A DNA stretch of 5,377 nt from Lachnoclostridium phytofermentans. GTDB taxonomy: Bacteria; Bacillota; Clostridia; Lachnospirales; Lachnospiraceae. The DNA is taken from NCBI GenBank assembly GCA_003526525.1, contig DPVV01000415.1, forward strand, positions 1 through 5,377, given 5' to 3'. Of this stretch, positions 1 to 5,188 are shown piece after piece. Every line of letters begins with the position of its first letter. Within the stretch, counting starts at the first letter, position 1. The position numbers and the translations under genes are program-made. Below the pieces are notes generated by a model that ran no database searches, had not been told where the DNA came from, and was given only the letters and a program-made list of their open reading frames with translations.

Positions 1-396
1 TTTGCTATTTCAGTTGGCTTGGCATTCGCAACTGGTACCTCTTGGGGAACCTTTGGTATACTTTTACCAATCGTAGTTGCTATTCTTGAGCCAGGTAGTG
101 AGATGTTAATCATGTCAATTTCTGCTTGCCTTGCAGGTGCTGTTTGTGGTGATCATATCTCACCAATTTCTGATACTACAATAATGTCATCAGCGGGGGC
201 ACAGTGTGATCATATGAATCATGTTACTACACAGCTTCCTTATGCATTAGTTGTAGCAGCGGTAAGCATGGTATCCTATATTATAGCTGCATTTGTTCAA
301 AATGTTTGGATTTCATTACCAATCGCTATTGCATTAATGTTAACCGTTCTTTTCATCATGAAAGCAAAATATGGTAAGGATGATGGAGTTCAATAA
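1..396 (+). CDS. NhaC-family Na+/H+ antiporter, C-terminal fragment (5' end outside window)
   Basis: This is the 3' end of a secondary transporter of the NhaC family (COG1757 type), which exchanges Na+ for H+ across the cytoplasmic membrane; some relatives couple Na+/H+ to organic acids. The frame is open from base 1, so the 131 visible residues are only the C-terminal part of a protein that is usually about 450 to 550 residues long. The TTG at 19 is an internal leucine codon, not a start. Near the left edge, FATGTSWGTFGILLP is the conserved family motif at a helix break. It is followed by a hydrophobic helix and then GDHISPISDTTIMSSAG, the most diagnostic family signature, with acidic and polar residues expected to lie on the ion path. 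Next come CDHMNHVTTQLPYA and two final membrane helices, with a short charged tail ending at the TAA at 394. A terminator follows directly, so this is the last gene of its transcript. The family call is firm; the ion actually carried is inferred. Confidence 0.9.
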   Translation, partial: FAISVGLAFATGTSWGTFGILLPIVVAILEPGSEMLIMSISACLAGAVCGDHISPISDTTIMSSAGAQCDHMNHVTTQLPYALVVAAVSMVSYIIAAFVQNVWISLPIAIALMLTVLFIMKAKYGKDDGVQ

Positions 397-430
397 GTAT
401 AAATTAAATATATTATAAAAACGTTTAACA

Positions 431-506
431 AAGATATCCCTGCTTTCATCGGAGCTAACTAGAATATAAACTAGATGGCGAGAGATAGAAAGTGGGGCTA
501 TTTTTT
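431..506 (+). terminator. Long two-part hairpin terminator of the antiporter gene
   Basis: The outer stem pairs CCCTGCTTTC (438-447) with GAAAGTGGGG (488-497), ten base pairs including two G-U pairs. Inside it an inner hairpin pairs GCTAACTAG (454-462) with CTAGATGGC (471-479), with one A-A mismatch and an eight-base AT-rich loop. Six T's follow at 501-506, and A-rich bases before the stem can pair with them. It begins about 35 bases after the antiporter stop, as expected for a rho-independent terminator. The stem is longer and more elaborate than most such terminators. Confidence 0.65.
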
Positions 507-674
507 ATTAAGGATAAGGAAGAGTTTGCTGCTCGTACATTATTTTGGTAATAAGAATTGTTTGTAATTAACAAGTGACGGAAGTTATTTAGTCTCTTTA
601 AAATTCATTATTGAAGTTCTTAAATTTAAACTTAGTGTATAATTTAAGTAATATAAATATGATTTTAATTTATA

Positions 675-703
675 TTTACAAACATATGGAAATAGTTTAC
701 TAT
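675..703 (+). promoter_or_regulatory. Candidate sigma-A promoter for the small membrane protein and MATE genes
   Basis: TTTACA (675-680; 5 of 6 to TTGACA) lies 17 bases before TACTAT (698-703; 4 of 6 to TATAAT). Transcription would begin near 710, giving a leader of about 50 bases before the ATG at 761. Such boxes arise often by chance in AT-rich DNA, so support is moderate. A promoter is expected somewhere here, because the upstream gene ends in a terminator. Confidence 0.35.
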
Positions 704-760
704 ATTAATAGCTTTAGACCAACAACATGATTGCTGTAATTAAATTAATGGAGTGAGTTT

Positions 761-1243
761 ATGAACAATTTTTTATTGATAGCTGCTATTATAGTTACCA
801 TCTACGGAGTCTATAACATCATGAGACCTATTTTTATAGGGAAGAAATTACGAGATAGGTATCAGGTTATGTTTTTAGCTCCGAAATCGGTATATTTTTT
901 CATAATCATATTTGCTTTGGCCACTATTACGAATATATTACTTTATATCCATTACAATAGTTTCATTTTTCTTTTCATTGCAAGTTTATGTTTTACCATC
1001 GGATGTACAGAATTTTCGAAAAGTTATATGATATTTTTACACGAAGGTTGGTTTATTGATGGTACATACTTTACGTTAGAGGAGGTTGTTAATCATGGAG
1101 AGTTCTACATATTACCTCATCTGAATTTTAGAAGTATTTTTAAGGTCGCAACAAAAAATAAGAAATCCTATGGATATGTATGCAAAAAGAAAGAAGGAAT
1201 CATAAATAATAGGATTAGGTCAGCAGGAATTGTAAAGTCTTAA
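761..1243 (+). CDS. Small membrane protein of unknown function with three predicted helices
   Basis: I do not recognise a family for this 160-residue protein. It has a start-proximal hydrophobic helix (residues about 4-22), a short basic segment (GKKLRDR, 27-33), then two further helices (about 43-63 and 66-82). Residues 90-160 form a mostly soluble, basic C-terminal domain that begins with HEGWFIDGTYFT and ends in lysine- and arginine-rich stretches. By the positive-inside rule the basic loop and the tail would be cytoplasmic, which fits three helices only with an outward-facing N-terminus. The start is well supported: GGAG at 750-753 sits seven bases before the ATG at 761. The stop lies 48 bases before the MATE start with no terminator between, so the two genes are probably cotranscribed. 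It could be a small partner or regulator of the MATE pump, but only gene order suggests this. The hydrophobic pattern, ribosome binding site and length make it very likely a real gene. Confidence 0.8.
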   Translation: MNNFLLIAAIIVTIYGVYNIMRPIFIGKKLRDRYQVMFLAPKSVYFFIIIFALATITNILLYIHYNSFIFLFIASLCFTIGCTEFSKSYMIFLHEGWFIDGTYFTLEEVVNHGEFYILPHLNFRSIFKVATKNKKSYGYVCKKKEGIINNRIRSAGIVKS

Positions 1244-1282
1244 TTGAATTGTTTTATGACGTCAAAGAAAAAATTACATAAC

Positions 1283-1294
1283 GAGGAAACTATG
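1283..1294 (+). promoter_or_regulatory. Ribosome binding site that decides the MATE start
   Basis: GAGGAA (1283-1288) lies just before the ATG at 1292, with a rather short spacer of about 4 to 5 bases. The two other in-frame candidates, TTG at 1244 (directly after the upstream stop) and ATG at 1256, have no purine-rich Shine-Dalgarno sequence before them. This favours 1292. Confidence 0.6.
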
Positions 1295-2653
1295 TTTAAA
1301 TTAGAGAATAAAGAAAAAAACTACTTATTATTAAAAGAAAAGAAGTTATATCAGGCATTTTTATATCTTGCGCTGCCGGTTATGGCTGCCAATCTTTTAA
1401 AATCAGTTCACGATTTGGTTGACACTTATTTCATAGGGCAGTTGGAAAATTCAGTAGCTGCCCAGGCGGGGATTTCTATTACTTGGCCATTGCTTAATAT
1501 ATTTCTTTCCTTAAGTTCCGGATTAGCTATAGCTGGTGTTGCTATTATCAGTCAATTTCTAGGTGCTAAGGACAAAGAGTCAGCTAGAGAATATTCTGGT
1601 TTATTATTTATCCTAAGTATAGGAATAGGTTTAGTTGTAAATGTGTTGTTGTTTTTATTTTCACCTTTGGTTCTTCATTTAATGGGAGCGAAAGGAGGGG
1701 TTTATGACTCTGGTCTAACTTACCTTCAAGTACGTTCTTTTGAAATGGTATTTCTATTCTTATTTACTGCATTCCAGTCAATGAGACAAGCAAGAGGGGA
1801 TACCGTAACACCAGTCATCTTTTCAGTAATCTCCATTCTTATTAACATTGTACTTACTGCATTATTTACCAGTGTATTAAACATGGGAGTATTCGGAGCA
1901 GCAATAGCGACGCTAATAGGACAGGCTGCAATTGCTCCAGCATTATTATTCATGATGTTTCGTAAGTCTGATGAACTCTCTCTTAAAAAAGAGCATCTTA
2001 GAATAAAAATGGATACAATGAAAAAACTGATTAATATTGCGATGCCATCCGCAGTTAGCCAGGCTTTAAGTTCCTTAGGATTTCTTATTTTACAAACTGT
2101 AATCCTAAGTTATGGGGAAGTAGTGGCAGCAGCTTTTAGCTTAGGCAATAAGGTATCCAATCTATTATTGATACCGATTATGGCAATAGGTTCTATCTTA
2201 GCAGCATTTGTTGGGCAGAATATAGGAGCCTCGAATAAGGAGAGAGCAAGAAAATCATATCATATCAGCAGAAATATAGCCTTAACTTTATCAATAGTTG
2301 GATGCATTCTCATCTTTCCGTTTCAATCTAAGATTCTTAGGTTATTAACTAATGATGCGGAAACATTGAAAGTAGCGATGGAGTATATGATTTGGGTACT
2401 ACTAACTCAACCATTGATGGCACTCTTTCAGAATTATATGGGAGTATTTAATGGTTCTGGTAATACAAGGTATTCCTTAATTATTTCTTCAGTAAGGCTA
2501 TGGGCGATACGTTTACCTTTAATTCTTATCTTTAAGCAATTTACTAGTTTGGGTAGAAGCGGAATTTGGTATGCAATGGTGATTAGTAATATTATAGTCT
2601 TAATATTGGCACAGAATTTATTTCGTAATGTTGACTTTGAGAGAAAAGCGTAA
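1292..2653 (+). CDS. MATE-family multidrug/toxin efflux transporter
   Basis: A complete multidrug and toxic compound extrusion transporter of 453 residues, the usual family length, predicted to have twelve membrane helices in two six-helix halves. MATE pumps export cationic drugs, dyes or metabolites using a Na+ or H+ gradient. The N-terminal half opens with ALPVMAANLLKSVHDLVD and TYFIGQL (about residues 27-51), the classic first-helix motif. RQARGDT (165-171) follows, and a charged linker (about 224-246) separates the halves. The second half repeats the pattern with NIAMPSAVSQ (248-257), FVGQNIGA (306-313), NGSGNTRYS (387-395), WAIRLPL (404-410) and GIWYAM (424-429), all typical MATE positions. 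The ATG at 1292 is chosen because it has a ribosome binding site and gives a normal-length N-terminus; a start at 1256 would add 12 residues. It is probably cotranscribed with the small membrane protein gene upstream. The subfamily (DinF-, NorM- or MepA-like) and the substrate cannot be told from this sequence. Confidence 0.93.
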   Translation: MFKLENKEKNYLLLKEKKLYQAFLYLALPVMAANLLKSVHDLVDTYFIGQLENSVAAQAGISITWPLLNIFLSLSSGLAIAGVAIISQFLGAKDKESAREYSGLLFILSIGIGLVVNVLLFLFSPLVLHLMGAKGGVYDSGLTYLQVRSFEMVFLFLFTAFQSMRQARGDTVTPVIFSVISILINIVLTALFTSVLNMGVFGAAIATLIGQAAIAPALLFMMFRKSDELSLKKEHLRIKMDTMKKLINIAMPSAVSQALSSLGFLILQTVILSYGEVVAAAFSLGNKVSNLLLIPIMAIGSILAAFVGQNIGASNKERARKSYHISRNIALTLSIVGCILIFPFQSKILRLLTNDAETLKVAMEYMIWVLLTQPLMALFQNYMGVFNGSGNTRYSLIISSVRLWAIRLPLILIFKQFTSLGRSGIWYAMVISNIIVLILAQNLFRNVDFERKA

Positions 2654-2676
2654 TCTTAAACCTAAGGTTTTGATGT

Positions 2677-2709
2677 ATGCAGAGAGAAGAGTTTTGCATT
2701 TTTATTTTT
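2677..2709 (+). terminator. Weak hairpin terminator after the MATE gene
   Basis: ATGCAGAG (2677-2684) pairs with TTTTGCAT (2692-2699): eight base pairs, of which two are G-U, around a seven-base loop. T-rich DNA with two runs of five T's follows (2699-2709). The position 24 bases after the stop codon fits. The stem is low in GC, so termination may be partial. Confidence 0.5.
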
Positions 2710-2815
2710 AATCTACTTGTATGCAGCCAGAATGGATTTACAATGTATAATCAAAAATAAAAAGAACATTATGATATTAAAGTATAGAATTATGACAGAA
2801 ATCAATTTTAAGTAA

Positions 2816-2923
2816 GTGAAGGTTATTACGATTTCAAATTTAGTTATTTTTGAAGTGGAAGGGAAGAATGAAGAAGGAAAGGAATACACTTATTATAGAG
2901 ATAAACTTCAAAGGATGAAATGA
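2816..2923 (+). other. Doubtful 35-codon ORF or gene remnant
   Basis: A frame beginning with GTG at 2816 encodes 35 residues, including NLVIFEVEGKNEEG and KEYTYYRDKLQRMK, and ends at the TGA at 2921. The composition looks protein-like and is more purine-rich than the surrounding gap. However, there is no Shine-Dalgarno sequence before the GTG and an in-frame TAA immediately precedes it. Seven more sense codons (ATG at 2792) lie in the same frame upstream of that TAA. It could be the decayed end of a gene, a small protein gene, or chance. No family is recognised. Confidence 0.2.
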
Positions 2924-2940
2924 TTAGTCCTTTCTTGTAT
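2910..2940 (+). terminator. Possible weak terminator before the EamA promoter region
   Basis: AAAGGAT (2910-2916) pairs with GTCCTTT (2927-2933), ending in a G-U pair, around a ten-base loop. The following bases are T-rich but interrupted (CTTGTATTTTG). If active, it would insulate the EamA operon from upstream transcription. The short stem and broken T-tract make this a tentative call. Confidence 0.25.
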
Positions 2941-2965
2941 TTTGTGTAAACAAATAAAATAGTAC

Positions 2966-2994
2966 TTGTATTGTGATAACCTTCCGTATACAAT
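2966..2994 (+). promoter_or_regulatory. Candidate promoter for the EamA-YitT operon, interleaved with an inverted repeat
   Basis: TACAAT (2989-2994; 5 of 6 to the -10 consensus) lies exactly 17 bases after TTGTAT (2966-2971; only the TTG matches the -35 consensus). Transcription would start near 3001, leaving a leader of about 19 bases that contains just the ribosome binding site. The left arm of the inverted repeat (2970-2982) overlaps the -35 box and spacer, so a protein bound there would compete with RNA polymerase. The weak -35 match keeps confidence low. Confidence 0.35.
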
Positions 2995-3023
2995 AAGAAA
3001 GGATAAGGAGGTTATCACAATGC
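2968..3023 (+). promoter_or_regulatory. Long inverted repeat enclosing the EamA ribosome binding site and start codon
   Basis: ATTGTGATAACCT (2970-2982) is the exact reverse complement of AGGTTATCACAAT (3009-3021). G2968-C3023 and a G-U pair extend the stem to 15 pairs, and after a one-base bulge CC (2984-2985) can pair with GG (3007-3008). The right arm contains most of the strong Shine-Dalgarno sequence AAGGAGG (3005-3011) and the first two bases of the ATG at 3020. In a transcript starting upstream of 2968, the folded RNA would block translation initiation. If transcription instead starts near 3001, the arms can act only as DNA, for example as paired operator half-sites. The repeat is seen directly; the mechanism is inferred. 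Confidence 0.7.
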
Positions 3024-3937
3024 CACGTAAGAAATTAGGGCACATTTTCGCTCTATTTACGATTCTGATCTGGGGAGCAACTTTTATAGCGAGTAAGATG
3101 TTATTAACAGAATTTTCACCATTTCAAATTATGTTAATGCGTTTTATTGTTGCCTATGTTGTTCTATTTATTATGAATCACAAATTACATAAGATAATAT
3201 GGAAAGATGAGATTATGTTTTGCCTACTCGCTATTTTCGGAAGTACCTTATATTTTATCTGCGAGAATATTGCACTAACCTATACACTGGCATCGAATGT
3301 TGGCATTATCATTGCATTAGCTCCAATATTAACAGCATTATTAGCACATTTTACGACGCGAGATGAACGTTTACACAGAGGAATCTTTCTAGGTTTTTGC
3401 GTTGCTTTTGTTGGAGTTATTTTGGTAGTGTTTAATGGGACCGTATTACTTAAATTAAATCCTATGGGGGATATCTTATCTTTACTTGCAGCAGTTATGT
3501 GGGCAGTGTACTCTACATTACTAAAACGTTGTGTACATAAATACGATGGTATCTATTTAACAAGACGAGTCGTATTTTATGCAATACTTACGACGTTACC
3601 TTTAGTCGTAATGGAAAATAGATATTTTCCTTTAGAAACATTAAGGGAGCCTAAACTTTTTCTTAGCTTAATGCTTTTGGGAATCTTTGGCAGTGGTATC
3701 TGTTACGTCACATGGAACTATGCATCAAAATGGCTTGGTATTGTTGTAACAAATAATTACATTTATCTGAATCCGTTTGTTACAATGGTTGCAGCAGGAA
3801 TCCTCTTAGGTGAACCGATCACAACTATGGGATTACTTGGATCAATATTGATTATCGGTGGTATTATTATATCTGACCGAATGAAAAGCAATGAATATAT
3901 AGAAACAAAAAATTATGAGATTGGGAAGGAATTATAG
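3020..3937 (+). CDS. EamA/DMT-superfamily transporter
   Basis: A 305-residue member of the drug/metabolite transporter superfamily (EamA, formerly DUF6; COG0697 type), predicted to have ten membrane helices built from two five-helix EamA repeats. Members typically export amino acids, metabolites or toxic compounds; the substrate here cannot be inferred. The first repeat (about residues 7-139) has LIWGATFIASKMLL, MRFIVAYVV, and the helix run ALTYTLASNVGIIIALAPIL (85-104), which is highly typical. The second (about 149-285) has MGDILSLLAAVMWAVYSTLL, YVTWNYASKWLG (229-240), YIYLNPFVTMVAAGILLGEP (247-266) and a final glycine-rich helix. The start at 3020 has an ideal AAGGAGG eight bases upstream; the in-frame TTG at 2966 would add 18 non-hydrophobic residues and has no such site. 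Its stop lies 11 bases before the YitT gene start, so the two form an operon. Its translation start sits inside a long inverted repeat, suggesting regulated expression. Confidence 0.93.
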   Translation: MPRKKLGHIFALFTILIWGATFIASKMLLTEFSPFQIMLMRFIVAYVVLFIMNHKLHKIIWKDEIMFCLLAIFGSTLYFICENIALTYTLASNVGIIIALAPILTALLAHFTTRDERLHRGIFLGFCVAFVGVILVVFNGTVLLKLNPMGDILSLLAAVMWAVYSTLLKRCVHKYDGIYLTRRVVFYAILTTLPLVVMENRYFPLETLREPKLFLSLMLLGIFGSGICYVTWNYASKWLGIVVTNNYIYLNPFVTMVAAGILLGEPITTMGLLGSILIIGGIIISDRMKSNEYIETKNYEIGKEL

Positions 3938-3948
3938 GAACAATTGTC

Positions 3949-4941
3949 ATGAAGGAAAATGAAAACATGGGGATAAAGTTGGAAAAAGTACAGCCGAAGG
4001 TTACGAAAGAGGTAAAACCGAAGGTTAAGAAAGAAGTACAGACTGTAACAGTTAAGCTTGAAACAAAGGAGAAGGTTGAAATCACAGAGCAACATAATCC
4101 TGTTAAAAAAATTGTAAGTGATTATTTGTTAATCACATTTAGTGTTATTCTTATCATGATGGGGTCTTATTATTTTAAGTTTCCGAATGATTTCACGTTC
4201 GGAGGAGTTACCGGTCTATCTGTTGTAATTGGTAAGCTTAAGTTAATGACACCTGGTACTGCCAACCTTGTTTTAAATATCATCTTATTAATCATTGGCT
4301 TTTTCTTTTTAGGAAGAGGTTTTGGAGTAAAAACAGTATACTCCAGTTTATTGTTATCCTTTGGTTTATATATTATGGAATTTATTGATCCAGTTACTGC
4401 ACCACTTACGGATGAACCTTTCTTGGAACTTATTTTTGCTGTAGCACTTCCAGCAGCCGGTGCTGCTATTTTATTCCGCATCGGAGCATCGGGTGGAGGT
4501 ACTGATATCATCGCTATGATTATTAATAAATACCTAAAGATTTCTGTTGGTAAGGCTTTATTATGGTCAGATGTTTTAATTACATTAAGTTCGGTATTTA
4601 TCTTAAGTTTTAAAACTTTTTTATTTTCAGTGTTAGGTATGTTTTTAAAATCATTTGTTATTGATGATATGATAGAAAGTATGAATCAGAGTAAATATAT
4701 GAATATTATTTGCACAAAGCCAGATCTCATCTGCGAGTATATCACGCATGAATTAAAAAGGAGTGCAACAATATGTCAAGCAGAGGGCGCTTATAGTCAT
4801 ACTCAGAAAAACTTAATTTTGACCGCAATGAAGCCAGCACAGGCAAACAAATTAAGAGCTTACCTTGCAAAAGTTGATCCTACTGCCTTTACTACTATCA
4901 TTAAGACAAGTGAGATTATTGGAAAAGGTTTCTTGAAATAG
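3949..4941 (+). CDS. YitT-family membrane protein (DUF161 membrane part plus DUF2179 domain) with lysine-rich N-terminal extension
   Basis: A 330-residue member of the YitT family, widespread in Firmicutes and of largely unknown function. It has a membrane region of about five to six helices (residues 57-235) and a C-terminal cytoplasmic DUF2179 domain (about 245-325). Family marks include FGGVTGLSVVIG (84-95), IGASGGGTDIIAM (178-190), DDMIESMNQSKYM before the soluble domain, and AEGAYS, DPTAF and EIIGKGF within it. Relatives are usually about 280 to 290 residues with a short N-terminus. Here about 55 charged, lysine-rich residues precede the first helix, including an eight-residue tandem repeat (PKVTKEVK, PKVKKEVQ). 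The start at 3949 has AGGA (3936-3939), partly inside the upstream stop, nine bases before it. The ATG at 3967 has AAGGA at 3952-3956 and is an alternative that removes six residues. It follows the EamA gene by 11 bases and ends before a strong terminator, so it is the last gene of that operon. Confidence 0.92.
   Translation: MKENENMGIKLEKVQPKVTKEVKPKVKKEVQTVTVKLETKEKVEITEQHNPVKKIVSDYLLITFSVILIMMGSYYFKFPNDFTFGGVTGLSVVIGKLKLMTPGTANLVLNIILLIIGFFFLGRGFGVKTVYSSLLLSFGLYIMEFIDPVTAPLTDEPFLELIFAVALPAAGAAILFRIGASGGGTDIIAMIINKYLKISVGKALLWSDVLITLSSVFILSFKTFLFSVLGMFLKSFVIDDMIESMNQSKYMNIICTKPDLICEYITHELKRSATICQAEGAYSHTQKNLILTAMKPAQANKLRAYLAKVDPTAFTTIIKTSEIIGKGFLK
3994..4041 (+). repeat. Tandem 24-base duplication inside the YitT N-terminal extension
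   Basis: Two adjacent 24-base units (3994-4017 and 4018-4041) match at 20 of 24 positions and stay in frame, encoding PKVTKEVK and PKVKKEVQ. Similar K/E/V-rich sequence flanks them (KLEKVQ before, KLETKEKVEI after). The pattern suggests in-frame repeat expansion of a charged, probably flexible or helical cytoplasmic tail. Confidence 0.75.
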
Positions 4942-4989
4942 ATAATTAACATTATAAAAACAGATTTAGATTAAAAAATTTTAGGTAGA

Positions 4990-5027
4990 AGCTCCAAAGT
5001 AAAAAATATTACTTTGGGGCTTTTTTT
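4990..5027 (+). terminator. Strong rho-independent terminator of the EamA-YitT operon
   Basis: AGCTCCAAAGTA (4990-5001) pairs with TACTTTGGGGCT (5010-5021): twelve base pairs with a single G-U. A further A-T pair (5002-5009) closes a six-base loop. Seven T's (5021-5027) follow directly, and A's precede the stem. It lies about 50 bases after the YitT stop. This is a textbook intrinsic terminator. Confidence 0.93.
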
Positions 5028-5134
5028 AGACAAAATGTCTACGTCCTCCTGTGTAAAGTTTAGAGGTAAATCTTGTAATATGGTATAAATAATAACTATT
5101 TATTAAACAAAATGAAGATATCATACAAAATGTC
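5027..5134. repeat. Palindrome and repeated ACAAAATG motif after the terminator
   Basis: TAGACA-AAA-TGTCTA (5027-5041) is a perfect palindrome with six-base arms, starting in the T-tract of the terminator. ACAAAATGTC, which spans most of it (5030-5039), recurs exactly at 5125-5134, and the shorter ACAAAATG occurs at 5107-5114. These could be protein binding sites, but such A-rich motifs also recur by chance in AT-rich DNA. Confidence 0.35.
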
Positions 5135-5159
5135 CGTCTATTTTTGTTTATAATTCATA

Positions 5160-5188
5160 TTGTCAAATATTAGCATGTCCCTTATAAT
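5160..5188 (+). promoter_or_regulatory. Near-consensus sigma-A promoter pointing out of the window
   Basis: TTGTCA (5160-5165; 5 of 6 to TTGACA) is followed after exactly 17 bases by a perfect TATAAT (5183-5188). This is the best promoter match in the window, and it sits clear of any gene. Transcription would start near 5195 and run right, through the hairpin-rich stretch to the window edge, presumably toward the next gene. Confidence 0.65.

Larger units (their letters stand above)
397..760. other. Intergenic gap between the antiporter and the small membrane protein gene
   Basis: The first 110 bases hold the antiporter terminator. The stretch from about 511 to 670 has no convincing gene on either strand; the short open runs in it lack ribosome binding sites. 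The last 100 bases hold a candidate promoter and the leader of the next gene. A TATAAT at 638-643 stands out, but its only TTG-type partner (TTGAAG at 611-616) is 21 bases away, too far for a standard sigma-A promoter. Confidence 0.6.
2654..3019. other. Intergenic gap between the MATE and EamA genes
   Basis: From left to right the gap holds a small AAACC/GGTTT hairpin (2658-2670), the weak MATE terminator (2677-2709), a TGTATAAT box at 2744-2751 with no suitable -35 partner, a purine-rich stretch containing a doubtful 35-codon ORF (2816-2923), a weak hairpin with a T-rich flank (2910-2940), and the promoter and inverted repeat before the EamA gene. No confident gene was seen on either strand. 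Confidence 0.6.

Noticed and set aside
492..551. Short open run including IKDKEEFAARTLFW after the antiporter terminator.
   Set aside because: Only 19 codons, it begins inside the terminator hairpin, and it has no ribosome binding site.
611..643. TTGAAG and TATAAT as the promoter of the 761 gene.
   Set aside because: The 21-base spacing is too long for sigma-A. The TTTACA/TACTAT pair at 675-703 has correct spacing, though the TATAAT could still work with an unrecognised -35 region.
1726..1953. Minus-strand open frame inside the MATE gene, and similar ones at 3867-4095 and 4170-4511.
   Set aside because: They lie opposite well-supported transporter genes, have no family features, and overlap those genes largely or completely.
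2971..3020. TTGTGA...TCACAA, which resembles the two halves of a Rex (NADH-sensing repressor) site.
   Set aside because: Rex half-sites are separated by about six bases; here 38 bases lie between them. The match reflects only the outer ends of the long inverted repeat.
5138..5166. Perfect TTGACA on the minus strand (complement of 5161-5166) as a divergent promoter.
   Set aside because: No acceptable -10 box lies 16 to 18 bases downstream on that strand; the sequence overlaps the + strand -35 box.
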